This document shows, one piece after another, positions 25,312-33,981 of a stretch of DNA of 64,000 nt (positions within the stretch are counted from its first letter, which is position 1; each line of letters opens with the position of its first letter). Below the pieces are notes generated by a model. It had not been told where the DNA came from. It ran no database searches and was given only the letters and a program-made list of their open reading frames with translations. The stretch covers positions 606,591 to 670,590 of the forward strand of contig NZ_ML769313.1 in assembly GCF_009720365.1 (NCBI RefSeq), read 5' to 3'. The position numbers were made by a program, and so were the translations under genes. The DNA comes from Catellatospora paridis (GTDB lineage: Bacteria > Actinomycetota > Actinomycetes > Mycobacteriales > Micromonosporaceae).

Positions 25312-27336
25312 ATGTGTCGCATGTTCCGGTCGTACGCCCTCGCCCCGCTGCGCTGCGTCGCTCTCGCGCTGCTCGCGGTCTTCGGATTCGCCGCCTCGCT
25401 GCCGCTGATGATGGCGATCGGCGCGGTCGTCACCTACCCGCACGTGCTGCAGGTGGTACGCCGGCTGGCCGGGTTGTCGCGGTGGCTGGCCCGCGCCTGG
25501 GGCGGCATCGTGATCGACCCGCCGTATCGCGAGGGCCCGGTGCCGCTGCCGCCGCGCCGCCCCGACGGCTGGTACGAGCACGACGGCCAGCTGTTCAAGA
25601 CCCGGCACTACCCCGCGTTCTTCCTGCGCATGCAGTGGCTCAGCGGCGATCCGGCGACGGCCCGGGACTGGATGTGGCTGCTGCTGCTCGGCCCGATCGG
25701 CGGTCTGGTCGCGCTGCTCGCGCCGGGACTGGTCGTGGCGGGGGTGCTGCTGGCCGCGGGCGTGACCGGCCCGGGGCGGCGGGCGCTGGACGACGCCGGC
25801 CTGACCGAGCTTGTGGCCTGGCCGTTCCTGGCCGTGCCCGGGTGGGCCGTGCTCGCGGCGGGCGTGGCCGCGGTCGTCACCGGTGTGCTGGCCGGCCCCG
25901 CGCTGCTGCGCGCCCACGGCCGGTGGGCGCGGTACTGGCTCGGGCACCCGGGCCTGACCTGGTGGCAGTCCTCCGGGATCGGGGCCTGGCTGCGCCGCGG
26001 CGGCCACGACACGTGGAAGGCGGCGCTGCTGCTCGGGCTGTCGCTGACCGGGTTCGCCATGTTCCTGCTGACGCTGCTGCTGACCCTGGTCAGCGGTGGG
26101 TTCGGCATCGCCTGGGTGTCGTACGCGATCCGGCCGATGCTCAACCACTACCGGCGGCTGTGCGTGACGTGGGGCGGCGGCGAACCGATGCCCGACCCGT
26201 ATCGGCAGCGCGAAGGCGTGCCGGAGCCCGGCCCTGACGGCCGCTACCGCGTCGGGCGCACCCTCTACGCCACCCGCGACGGCGCGCGCCGCGCCGGTTT
26301 CTTCCCGTGGATCCTGGGCGACCCGGCGACCTGGCGCGACCTGGCCTGGATGGCGACCGCGCCGCTGGTCGCGCTGCTCGCCGTGGTCCCCGGCGTGCTG
26401 ATCGGCGCGGGCTACTTCGGGCTGTTCTGGCAGGCCCTGTTCTGGCCGCTGTGGGCGGTGCCGTTCGGCCTGATCACCGGCGTGTGGATCAGCCCCTGGT
26501 ACGTCTGGCAGCTGACGACCCTGGGCATGCCCGCCCTCGACGTGCTGCCCGGGTGGGTGTCCATCCCGATCGGCCTCGCCCTCGGCCTGCTCGGCGTGCT
26601 GCTGGCCGGTCCGGTGCTGCGGCTGATAGCCGGCTGGGCGCGGCTGCTGCTCGCGCCGAGCCGCTCCGCCCGGCTCACCCAGCGGGTCGAGCACCTGGCG
26701 CAGACCAGGGCCGAGGCCGTCGACGCGCAGAGCGCCGAACTGCGCCGCATCGAACGCGACCTGCACGACGGCGCGCAGGCCCGGCTGGTCGCGGTCGGGC
26801 TGAGCCTGGGCACCGTCGAGCAGCTGATGGACCGCGACCCGGCCGCCGCCCGCGTGCTGCTGGCCCAGGCCCGGGAGACCTCCGCCGCGGCCCTGGCCGA
26901 GCTGCGCGACCTGGTCCGCGGCATCCACCCGCCGGTGCTCGCCGAGCGCGGCCTGGCCGATGCGGTCCGCGCGCTCGCCCTGGACGCCGCGCTGCCGGTC
27001 GAGGTGCGCGCCGAGCTGACCGGGCAGCCGCCCGCGCCGGTCGCCACGGCCGCCTACTTCGCCGTCGCCGAAGCGCTCACCAACGCCACCAGGCACGCGC
27101 AGGCCAGCCGGGTCGGCGTGGACATCCGGCACACCGGCGGGCTGCTGCGGGTCACCGTCACCGACGACGGCCGCGGCGGGGCGGCCCCGTCACACGGCGG
27201 CGGGCTGCACGGGCTGCGCCGGCGACTCGCTACATTCGACGGAACCCTCGCCCTGCACAGCCCGCAGGGCGGCCCCACCGTGCTGACCCTGGAGATACCG
27301 TGCGCGTTGTCCTCGCCGAGGACCTCTACCTCCTGA
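25312..27336 (+). CDS. Membrane sensor histidine kinase (HisKA_3, NarX/DesK class)
   Basis: A 674-aa protein. The N-terminal about 440 residues contain many hydrophobic helices interrupted by charged segments (RPDGWYEHDGQLFKTRHYPAFFLRMQW). Then come the HisKA_3 phospho-acceptor ERDLHDGAQARL and a HATPase (EALTNATRHAQASR; DDGRGGAAPSHGGGLHGL). It is unusually long for the class, with an extended membrane sensor. It reads divergently from the ABC exporter and overlaps its response regulator by 37 nt, so the pair is translationally coupled. The likely signal is envelope or antimicrobial stress (inference). ATG 25312 or 25321 could be the start. Confidence 0.9.
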   Translation: MCRMFRSYALAPLRCVALALLAVFGFAASLPLMMAIGAVVTYPHVLQVVRRLAGLSRWLARAWGGIVIDPPYREGPVPLPPRRPDGWYEHDGQLFKTRHYPAFFLRMQWLSGDPATARDWMWLLLLGPIGGLVALLAPGLVVAGVLLAAGVTGPGRRALDDAGLTELVAWPFLAVPGWAVLAAGVAAVVTGVLAGPALLRAHGRWARYWLGHPGLTWWQSSGIGAWLRRGGHDTWKAALLLGLSLTGFAMFLLTLLLTLVSGGFGIAWVSYAIRPMLNHYRRLCVTWGGGEPMPDPYRQREGVPEPGPDGRYRVGRTLYATRDGARRAGFFPWILGDPATWRDLAWMATAPLVALLAVVPGVLIGAGYFGLFWQALFWPLWAVPFGLITGVWISPWYVWQLTTLGMPALDVLPGWVSIPIGLALGLLGVLLAGPVLRLIAGWARLLLAPSRSARLTQRVEHLAQTRAEAVDAQSAELRRIERDLHDGAQARLVAVGLSLGTVEQLMDRDPAAARVLLAQARETSAAALAELRDLVRGIHPPVLAERGLADAVRALALDAALPVEVRAELTGQPPAPVATAAYFAVAEALTNATRHAQASRVGVDIRHTGGLLRVTVTDDGRGGAAPSHGGGLHGLRRRLATFDGTLALHSPQGGPTVLTLEIPCALSSPRTSTS

Positions 27337-27950
27337 GGGAAGGGCTGGTCCGCCTGCTGGAGGCGCACGACTTCAGCGTCGTGGCCGCCGTGGAGACCGG
27401 CCCGGACCTGCTCGACGCCCTGCTGGCGCACCGGCCGGACGTGGCGGTCGTCGACGTGCGGCTGCCGCCCACGAACACCGACGAGGGGCTGCAGGCGGCG
27501 CTGACGGCGCGGCGGCAGGTGCCGGGACTGCCGGTGCTGGTGCTGTCGCAGCACGTCGAGCAGCTGTACGCCCGCGAGCTGCTGGCCGACGGCACGGGCG
27601 GGATCGGATACCTGCTCAAGGACCGGGTGTTCAACGCCGACCAGTTCGTCGACGCGGTGCACCGGGTCGCCGGGGGCGGCACCGCGATGGACCCGGAGGT
27701 CATCGCGAAGCTGATGCAGCAGCCGGTGCGCAACGTGCCGCTGGCCCGGTTGACGCCGCGCGAGCGGGAGGTGCTGGAGCTGATGGCGGAGGGGCGCTCG
27801 AACGCGGCGATCGGGCAGCGGCTGTTCCTGTCCGAGAGCGCGGTCGGCAAGCATACGGCCAGCATCTTCGGCAAGCTCGACCTCGCGCCGTCCGATGACG
27901 ACAACCGGCGGGTGCTGGCGGTGCTGGCCTACCTCAACGGCGCGGCCTGA
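27300..27950 (+). CDS. NarL/LuxR-family response regulator
   Basis: A 216-aa two-domain regulator. The receiver has acidic residues in VLAEDLYLLREGL, the phospho-acceptor Asp in VAVVDVRLPP and KD in YLLKDRV. The LuxR HTH (about 150-205) reads LTPREREVLELMAEGRSNAAIGQRLFLSESAVGKH. The GTG start lies 37 nt inside the kinase gene. It likely activates or represses the divergent ABC exporter. It is clearly related to the regulator at 61519-62169. Confidence 0.94.
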   Translation: MRVVLAEDLYLLREGLVRLLEAHDFSVVAAVETGPDLLDALLAHRPDVAVVDVRLPPTNTDEGLQAALTARRQVPGLPVLVLSQHVEQLYARELLADGTGGIGYLLKDRVFNADQFVDAVHRVAGGGTAMDPEVIAKLMQQPVRNVPLARLTPREREVLELMAEGRSNAAIGQRLFLSESAVGKHTASIFGKLDLAPSDDDNRRVLAVLAYLNGAA

Positions 27951-27960
27951 ACCGGGCGGT

Positions 27961-28125
27961 TCAGCCCCCGCACTCCACGCACCAGGCGGTTCCGGCAGCG
28001 AGGTGGCAGAGCCCGTGGTTTGCCCGCCCTTCGGCCGACGAGATGCGGCGTCCGAGGAACGCGACAAGGACCAGCACAACCGCGATTACGGCGGCTCCGG
28101 CCCCCACGACGTGGAAAGTGCTCAC
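27961..28125 (-). CDS. Possible 54-aa single-helix membrane protein with Cys/His tail
   Basis: A small candidate gene. The GTG at 28125 is preceded by AGGGA, followed by one hydrophobic helix (VVGAGAAVIAVVLVLVAFLG) and a short tail with three Cys and two His (HGLCHLAAG, CVECGG). The tail could bind metal or haem, or be a disulfide site. It is convergent with the response regulator, with 10 bp between stops. I do not recognise a family. The helix and tail make a chance frame less likely, but existence is not certain. Confidence 0.5.
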   Translation of the reverse strand: MSTFHVVGAGAAVIAVVLVLVAFLGRRISSAEGRANHGLCHLAAGTAWCVECGG

Positions 28126-28268
28126 TGGATTCCCTGAGGGTAGGCGCGGGACGACCGGACCACTGCGGTTGCGCAAGTCGCGTCCGCACGACCATTACGT
28201 CGTGGCGTCCCCGTCGCAAGGTTGCACCAGGCGATCCGACCTGCGAGGGCAGCAGGCGCTTCACGGTG

Positions 28269-28297
28269 GCGTCCCCTCGTGAAGCACGAGGGGACGC
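28269..28297. other. Perfect 13-bp hairpin of unclear role
   Basis: GCGTCCCCTCGTG (28269-28281) pairs exactly with 28285-28297 around an AAG triloop. It is about 60 bp beyond the acetyltransferase terminator and 145 bp upstream of the small membrane protein start. It may be a backup terminator, a leader structure or part of a small RNA. Confidence 0.6.
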
Positions 28298-28356
28298 TCC
28301 CTGAACGGCGATGGGCAGCTGCCCGAATTCAAAGCAGGACGCTGCGCCACCGGGTG

Positions 28357-28381
28357 GGGGAGGGCCGGGTCGACCCTCCCC
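28357..28381 (-). terminator. Terminator after acetyltransferase
   Basis: GGGGAGGG (28357-28364) and CCCTCCCC (28374-28381) form an 8-bp stem, 6 bp past the acetyltransferase stop. Confidence 0.65.
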
Positions 28382-28386
28382 GTCCG

Positions 28387-29151
28387 TCAGTCCGGCAGGG
28401 TGAACCGGCCGTAGCGGGACACGGTCTCGAAACCCAGGCGCCGGTACACCGGCTCGCCGGCGCTGCTCGCCACCAGGGTGGCGATACTGCGCCCGGACTC
28501 GCGGGTCAAACGCAGCCCTTCGAGGGTCAGCGCTGAAGCGATGCCACGCCGGCGGTATCGCGGGTCGGTGGTGATGCAGTAGAGCGCGCCGACGTCGGTG
28601 CCCAGCGACATGGTGCAGGTGCCGACCGTCCTGCCGTCGATGATGGCGGCGAGCCGGACCACCTCGGGGTACGCGAAACCGAGTTCGCGCTCGACCACGG
28701 GCGTGAGGTCGTCGCTGTCGAAACCCATCGGCTCCGCGTACGCCTGCACGTAGCTGCTCATCTCCGCCGGGTCTGTCACCGTGCGGATCGCCAGGTCGGC
28801 CGGGGCGTCGAAGTCCGCGCCGGCGGTGACGTCGATCGCCATCACGGGCAGGTCGCTGACCTGCCGGGCGCCGCGTGCGAGCAGACCGTCGGCGGTGCCC
28901 GGGTCGCTGTCGGCGCCGACCCACCAGATCCACGGCGTGCCCTTGAGCCGCTGCCGGGCTTCCGCGATCGCTGCGTCCAGCGGTTGGTCGCGGACTCGCA
29001 GGATTCCGTTGAGCTTGCTGTGCGCGATGTCGGAACGGTAGACGGTCAGATCGGCATCCGGGTCGGCTTCGGCGCAGGCCCAGCCGGTCCAGTACCGGCG
29101 GTTCGCCGCGACCGCGAGCTGCCCCAGTGTGTGCAGGGGTGGTGCTGTCAT
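28387..29151 (-). CDS. GNAT acetyltransferase
   Basis: A 254-aa protein. The C-terminal half is a GNAT domain with the acetyl-CoA loop ITTDPRYRRRGIAS (R/Q-x-x-G-x-A) and a final VYRRLGFETV strand. The N-terminal about 110 residues look like a degenerate second GNAT fold (NRRYWTGWACAEADPDADL). The substrate is unknown. ATG 29151 is preceded by GAAGGT. It is a single-gene unit with its own terminator. Confidence 0.85.
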   Translation of the reverse strand: MTAPPLHTLGQLAVAANRRYWTGWACAEADPDADLTVYRSDIAHSKLNGILRVRDQPLDAAIAEARQRLKGTPWIWWVGADSDPGTADGLLARGARQVSDLPVMAIDVTAGADFDAPADLAIRTVTDPAEMSSYVQAYAEPMGFDSDDLTPVVERELGFAYPEVVRLAAIIDGRTVGTCTMSLGTDVGALYCITTDPRYRRRGIASALTLEGLRLTRESGRSIATLVASSAGEPVYRRLGFETVSRYGRFTLPD

Positions 29152-29248
29152 ACCTTCATACCTACATGACCCCGCTGGTCGAGCCGGGGCTCGACCCGGA
29201 CGGCTGTGACGTAGCCGCCTGGGTCGAGGCCCTTTCCCCTGCTCGGTG

Positions 29249-30316
29249 TCAGGCGTCATCCCAGCGGAAGAGGAAGGCGGCGATACCGGCCAGGACGACG
29301 GTGAAGCCGAGCAGCAGCCCGATGTCGGGCAGGGTGACGGCGAAGCTCTCACCCCGGACCATCACGTCCTGCATCGAGGACACCAGGTGCTTGAGGGGGA
29401 AGAACTCGGACAACTGCTGCAGCCACTTCGGGGCCCCGTCGAGGGGGAAGAAGGCGCCCGACAGGAAGGCCATGGGCAGCGTGATGAGGTTGGCGATGGC
29501 GCTGGCGGCCTCGGGGGTCTTGGAGGCGGCGCCGGCGACCAGGCCGATGGACAGGAAGGCCAGCGTGCCGGCGATCATGACGGGGATGAAGGCCCACCAC
29601 TGGTCGGACAGCTGCAGGCCGAAGTAGGGCAGCAGGGCCACGCCGATGAACATCGCGCACTGCGCGCCCGCGATGGCGATGCTGACCGCCACCCGCGCGC
29701 CGATGACCGAGGCGAGGGGCACCGGCGACAGCCGCAGGCGGCGCAGGATCTTCTTCTGCCGCCAGGTGACCAGGGTCAGCGCCGCGCCGAACGTCGCGCC
29801 GGTGGCGATCGCCCAGCCCAGCAGGCCCGGGGTCATGTACTGGATCGCCTTGAGCGACTGGTCCTCGACGGGCTGGGTGCGCAGGGTGACCGCGGGCGTG
29901 GTGACCCCCGCGGCGGCGAGGTTCGCCTGCTGGACCAGCGATTCGACGATGCCGCGCACGGTGGCGGCCTTGACCGCGTCCGCGGCGGAGTAGTGCACGA
30001 TCAGCTCGCCGCCGACCTGCTCGATCGCGGCGGCCTTGTCGCCCTTGCGCACCTCCTCCAGCGCGGCGGCCCGGTCGGACGTGCGGGTCACCGCGAGCAC
30101 CTGGTCGAGCCCGGCGGCGGCCTCGGCTGGCAGCTGGTCGACGACCGGCACCGCGCCGATCTGCAGGATGTCGGTCTTGGACGCGCCGGCGTCCTTGAAC
30201 AGGCCGCCGAACAGCACCAGGAACATCAGCGGGAACAGGATGGTGAAGAACAGGGCGGTGCGGTCGCGGAAGAAGCCGCGGGCCATCGCCGAGGAGAGGC
30301 TGACGAAGCTGGTCAC
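29249..30316 (-). CDS. ABC-2 type permease with extracytoplasmic domain
   Basis: A 355-aa permease. One membrane helix (ALFFTILFPLMFLVLFGGLF) is followed by an extracytoplasmic region of about 120 residues, then five more helices (GWAIATGATFGAALTLV and following). This is the larger ABC-2 form (YhgE/DrrB-like). The GTG start at 30314-30316 overlaps the TGA of the ATPase gene (GTGA), so expression is coupled. It probably exports a lipid, drug or polysaccharide part. Confidence 0.92.
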   Translation of the reverse strand: MTSFVSLSSAMARGFFRDRTALFFTILFPLMFLVLFGGLFKDAGASKTDILQIGAVPVVDQLPAEAAAGLDQVLAVTRTSDRAAALEEVRKGDKAAAIEQVGGELIVHYSAADAVKAATVRGIVESLVQQANLAAAGVTTPAVTLRTQPVEDQSLKAIQYMTPGLLGWAIATGATFGAALTLVTWRQKKILRRLRLSPVPLASVIGARVAVSIAIAGAQCAMFIGVALLPYFGLQLSDQWWAFIPVMIAGTLAFLSIGLVAGAASKTPEAASAIANLITLPMAFLSGAFFPLDGAPKWLQQLSEFFPLKHLVSSMQDVMVRGESFAVTLPDIGLLLGFTVVLAGIAAFLFRWDDA

Positions 30317-31215
30317 GCGCGGTACTCCCGTCCGGTGAGGTGCAGGAAGACGTCTTCCAGGGTCGCGCCGCGCACGGACAGGCCGCGCAGCGCGTCCCGC
30401 TCGGCCAGGGCGGAGAGCACGGGGGCGGGGGTACGCGTCGCGATGGTCAGCGAGACCCCGTCGTCGCTGACCTCCAGCCCGTCGGCGAGCCCGCGCGCCG
30501 CCTCGGCGGTGATCGTGCCGGTCTCCACCGAGATCCGGGTGGGCGCGTCGAGGTCGCGCACGAGCGTGGCGGGCGGACCCGACTCCAGGATGCGGCCGTG
30601 GTCCATGATCGCGACCCGGTCGCACAGCGACTCGGCCTCGTCGAGGTAGTGCGTGGTCAGCACGACGGTGCGGCCCTGCGCGCTGATGTCGCGCAGCACG
30701 TCCCACAGGTTGCGGCGGGCCTGCGGGTCCAGGCCCGACGTCGGCTCGTCGAGGAACACCAGGTCCGGCCCGTGCGCCAGGGCGCAGGCGATGGACAGGC
30801 GCTGCTGCTGGCCGCCGGACAGGTCCTCGTTGCGCTTGCCGGCCATGTCCTCCAGCCCGACCACGGCCAGCCACTCGTCGGCCTTGCGGGCGGACACGCC
30901 GTACAGCGAGGCGAAGGTGCGGATCTGCTCGCGCGCGGTCAGCCGCTCGAAGAACGCGCTGGCCTGCAGTTGCACGCCGATGCGGGGGAGCAGGCGCGGG
31001 TTGCGCGGCCAGGGGCTCTCGCCGAACAGGGTGACGCTGCCCGAGTCGGGCTTGCGCAGCCCCTCCATCATTTCCAGGGTGGTGGTCTTGCCCGCGCCGT
31101 TGGGTCCGAGGATGCCGAAGAACTCCCCGGGCTGGACGTCGAAGGAGACGCCGTCGACGGCGCGCAGCTCGCCGTAGGCTTTGCGCAGCTCCTCGACCTT
31201 GATCGTCGGTGACAT
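30313..31215 (-). CDS. ABC exporter ATPase
   Basis: A 300-aa ATPase: Walker A GPNGAGKTT, signature LSGGQQQR, Walker B LVFLDEPTSGLD, switch TTHYLDEAESL, plus a C-terminal extension (about 225-300) usual in the DrrA subfamily. It is coupled to the downstream permease and lies 17 bp after the acyltransferase gene, forming a three-gene operon. The start at 31215 gives the conserved N-terminus; a GTG at 31224 has a better spaced GAGGAG and may be the true start. Confidence 0.92.
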   Translation of the reverse strand: MSPTIKVEELRKAYGELRAVDGVSFDVQPGEFFGILGPNGAGKTTTLEMMEGLRKPDSGSVTLFGESPWPRNPRLLPRIGVQLQASAFFERLTAREQIRTFASLYGVSARKADEWLAVVGLEDMAGKRNEDLSGGQQQRLSIACALAHGPDLVFLDEPTSGLDPQARRNLWDVLRDISAQGRTVVLTTHYLDEAESLCDRVAIMDHGRILESGPPATLVRDLDAPTRISVETGTITAEAARGLADGLEVSDDGVSLTIATRTPAPVLSALAERDALRGLSVRGATLEDVFLHLTGREYRA

Positions 31216-31232
31216 GCCGTGCACGGTACTCC

Positions 31233-32495
31233 TCACTCGCCAGGACGATCTGTCGGGTTCGGACCGGCGACGAACGGTTCGCGCATGCCGAACAGAAATC
31301 GGGTGATCCGGTTACGCCGCACCAGCAGGTCGTAGACGGCGAGGGTCAGCACGAGCGCGATGGCGACCAGTGCCAGGTATTTGACGGCGATCGGGGCCTG
31401 CCAGGACACGACGCCGTAGGCCACCGCCACCACGATCGGCTGGTGCAGCACGTAGATCGGCAGCGCGCCGAGCGCGAGATAGACGTAGACCTTGCTTCTG
31501 AAGCCCGGCGGCGCGCCGGTCGTCGGACGCCGGTGCCCGCGCCGGTCGAGCAGGCCGAGGATGGCGACCACCCAGCACCAGCCGGTCATGCCGTAGAGCG
31601 CCCGCATGGCCAGGGCCGGACCGGTGAGGTCGGTGAACGGGTCGCCGCCGCCCTCGCTGACGACGAAGAACAGCGGCATGCCCACGCCCATCAGCGCGAC
31701 TCCGGCCACGGCGGCAAGCACGGCATCACGGCGCATCGCGTCGCGGAACCGCTCGTCGGCGGCCAGTACGACGCCGTACAGGAAGAACAGCAGGTAGGCC
31801 CAGCGGCTCCAGCCGGCGAGAGCTTCCTCCATGCCGTCCAGGGCGCTGACCAGCGCCAGCGGCAGCGCGGGCAGCAGCAGCACCAGGCCGCGCTGCCCGG
31901 CGGCGTCGGCCAGCCGGTCGCGGACCCGGCGCAGCCGGTCGCGGGGCAGCACGCGGGCCGCGCCCGCCAGCATCAGCGCCCAGACCAGCAGCAGCACCAC
32001 GAACCACAGGTGACCGGTCTCGAAGTGCTCGCCCTGCAGCACGAACGGGAACTCGCGCAGGTCGAGCGTTACGTCGAAGAAGCGCGGCAGGAAGCGCCAG
32101 TACGACTCGTGGTAGCCGGGGTCGGCGGCCTTGAGCCGCAGCCACTGCGGGATCGGCAGCAGCGCGACGATCGCGAACAGCAGCGGCACCCCCAGCCGCA
32201 GCAGGCGTTCCGCCGCGAAGCCGCCCGGCCCGCGTCGGCGCAGCGAGTGGCGTGCACCGAACCCCGCGATGAGGAACAGCGCCGGCATCGCCCACACCAC
32301 GGCGAAACCGGACAGGATCGTGGTGACCTCGGTGGTGTCGGCGTTCTTGACGTAGTAGTCGTCGCGTTCGTCGAACACCAGTGCCGAGTGGAAGAAGATC
32401 AAACCCACGACCACCAGCGTGCGTATCGCATCCAGCTCCGGCCGCCGCGGCGTCGCCGCCCGCACCGGGGCGGCGGTGTCCTGATCGTTGGCCAT
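31233..32495 (-). CDS. Acyltransferase 3 family membrane protein
   Basis: A 420-aa integral membrane O-acyltransferase with about ten helices. The conserved start is RRPELDAIRTLVVVGLIFFHS, with the catalytic His in FFHS and an Arg in the first loop, and IYVLHQPIVV lies near the end. Members acylate surface sugars, lipids or secondary metabolites. First gene of an operon with an ABC-2 exporter, so one idea is that it modifies the exported molecule. RBS GGAGG lies just before ATG 32495. Confidence 0.9.
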   Translation of the reverse strand: MANDQDTAAPVRAATPRRPELDAIRTLVVVGLIFFHSALVFDERDDYYVKNADTTEVTTILSGFAVVWAMPALFLIAGFGARHSLRRRGPGGFAAERLLRLGVPLLFAIVALLPIPQWLRLKAADPGYHESYWRFLPRFFDVTLDLREFPFVLQGEHFETGHLWFVVLLLVWALMLAGAARVLPRDRLRRVRDRLADAAGQRGLVLLLPALPLALVSALDGMEEALAGWSRWAYLLFFLYGVVLAADERFRDAMRRDAVLAAVAGVALMGVGMPLFFVVSEGGGDPFTDLTGPALAMRALYGMTGWCWVVAILGLLDRRGHRRPTTGAPPGFRSKVYVYLALGALPIYVLHQPIVVAVAYGVVSWQAPIAVKYLALVAIALVLTLAVYDLLVRRNRITRFLFGMREPFVAGPNPTDRPGE

Positions 32496-32511
32496 GCCCC
32501 CTCCTTCGCCG

Positions 32512-32540
32512 CCGACGCGTCCAGCAGATGGACGCGTCGG
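32512..32540 (-). terminator. 12-bp terminator after fucosidase
   Basis: CCGACGCGTCCA (32512-32523) pairs exactly with 32529-32540 around GCAGA. It lies 26 bp past the fucosidase stop and just upstream of the acyltransferase gene, separating the two units. Confidence 0.85.
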
Positions 32541-32565
32541 GCAACACCGGAGGTGGGTGGCGCGC

Positions 32566-33822
32566 TCAGTCGACTTTCGACACTTCCAGACCCGGCTGTT
32601 CCTCCAGCACGGGCGGGGACTGGTGGCCTGTGCGGAAGCCGGTGACGGCGGTCAGCCGGGCGCGCGGGTCGTCCAGGGTGATGGTGAGCCGCCGGGTGCG
32701 GATCGTGGGGAAGGCAAGCCAGCGGCGTACGCCCACGGTGTGGCCGGTCGCGACCACCGCCTCGCCGCAGCGGACCTCGTGCGCGCCCGCCCACTGACCG
32801 GTGGCCAGCTCCTCGCGCAGCTCGACGTGGTCGAGCTCGACCTCGGTCTCGAACTCGGCGACGACCCGGCCCGGCTCGTGGGTGAGCCGGGCGGGCAGCG
32901 GCGTCGCGAACCGCCTCCGCAGCTCGGCGGTGACCGCCAGCAGCCGGGCGGTGTCGTGCTCGTCGAGCCGCCCGCGCCGGTCCGGTGGCACGTTGAGCAG
33001 CAGTCCCGCGCCCAGCCCGACCGACCGGTACCAGATCGCCAGCAGGTGCTCGGCGCTCTTGAGCGTGTCCAGGTCGTCGGGCTGCCAGAACCAGTGCGCC
33101 CGGATCGGCACGTCGCACTCCGGCGGCAGGTAGCGGACGCCGTCGAGGCTGTCGGCATCGGCGGTGAACATCGACCTGCCCAGCCGGTCGACGGCGTACG
33201 TGCACGGGTCGGCGGCCAGGCCGTCCTCGTTGCCGACCCACCGGATGGTGGGCCGTCCCATGTTGAAGACCATGGCCTGGGGCTGGTGCGTGTCGACCAC
33301 CTTCATGATCGCGTCCCAGTCGTAGCCGCGCCCCTCCGAGCCCGCGCCGTCGAACCACAGCTCGAACAGCGGCCCGTAGCGGGTGCACAGCTCGGTGAGC
33401 TGGCGCAGGTAGAACTCGTCGTACGCGGCCGGGTCGGGGTAGCAGGCCGCGTTGCGGTCCCAGGGCGACAGGTAGAGGCCCAGCGGCATGCCGGCGGCGC
33501 GGCAGGCCTCGGCCAGCTCTCCGACCACGTCGCCGTGCCCGCCGCGCCACGGCGACGAGGCGACCGAGTACGTCGTGGTGTCGGTCGGCCAGAGGCAGAA
33601 GCCGTCGTGGTGCTTGGCGGTGAGGACCAGGTATCGCGCGCCGGCCCGCCGCGCGACGTCGACCCACTGGGCCGCGTCGAGGTCGGCGGGGTCGAACGTG
33701 GCCGGGTCCAGGGTGCCGTCGCTCCACTCCTTGCCGTGGAACGTGTTGAGGCCGAAGTGCAGGAAGAGGCCGAAGCCGGCCTCCTGCCAGGCGAGCTGGC
33801 CGGCGGTCGGGACAGTGGTCAT
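32566..33822 (-). CDS. GH29 alpha-L-fucosidase
   Basis: A 418-aa (beta/alpha)8 hydrolase. It shows the GH29 blocks WQEAGFGLFLHFGLNTF, YLVLTAKHHDGFCLWPT and, with the nucleophile Asp, LFELWFDGAGSEG. A C-terminal beta domain follows. There is no signal peptide, so it acts on imported fucosylated oligosaccharides. It sits alone behind a LacI-type palindrome (33882-33893), suggesting sugar induction, but no transporter or LacI gene is near. It is slightly short for the family; the acid/base residue varies between subfamilies and I cannot place it. Confidence 0.92.
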   Translation of the reverse strand: MTTVPTAGQLAWQEAGFGLFLHFGLNTFHGKEWSDGTLDPATFDPADLDAAQWVDVARRAGARYLVLTAKHHDGFCLWPTDTTTYSVASSPWRGGHGDVVGELAEACRAAGMPLGLYLSPWDRNAACYPDPAAYDEFYLRQLTELCTRYGPLFELWFDGAGSEGRGYDWDAIMKVVDTHQPQAMVFNMGRPTIRWVGNEDGLAADPCTYAVDRLGRSMFTADADSLDGVRYLPPECDVPIRAHWFWQPDDLDTLKSAEHLLAIWYRSVGLGAGLLLNVPPDRRGRLDEHDTARLLAVTAELRRRFATPLPARLTHEPGRVVAEFETEVELDHVELREELATGQWAGAHEVRCGEAVVATGHTVGVRRWLAFPTIRTRRLTITLDDPRARLTAVTGFRTGHQSPPVLEEQPGLEVSKVD

Positions 33823-33881
33823 GCGCGAGCTCCTCGCCGTGGTGCGGTGGGGTTGTCACCGCGTAGCAGCGTGCCGCAACA

Positions 33882-33893
33882 GTAACCGGTTAC
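33882..33893. promoter_or_regulatory. LacI-type operator for fucosidase
   Basis: GTAACCGGTTAC is a perfect 12-bp palindrome with a central CCGG, 59 bp upstream of the fucosidase start. This is a typical half-site pattern for LacI/GalR sugar repressors. It also lies 88 bp upstream of the divergent transporter gene. Confidence 0.65.
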
Positions 33894-33981
33894 ACAAGAG
33901 GATCGTATAGGAAATCTGAGCCGAGTCCCGGTTGCCGCCGAACCCGGGGTCCGGCCGATCATGCCGTGAAACGATGAGCCG

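Larger units (their letters stand above)
28126..28386. other. Gap with two hairpins, no gene seen
   Basis: No credible coding frame. It holds the acetyltransferase terminator (28357-28381) and a second strong hairpin (28269-28297) whose role is unclear. The promoter of the small membrane protein should lie near 28150-28190. Confidence 0.5.
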
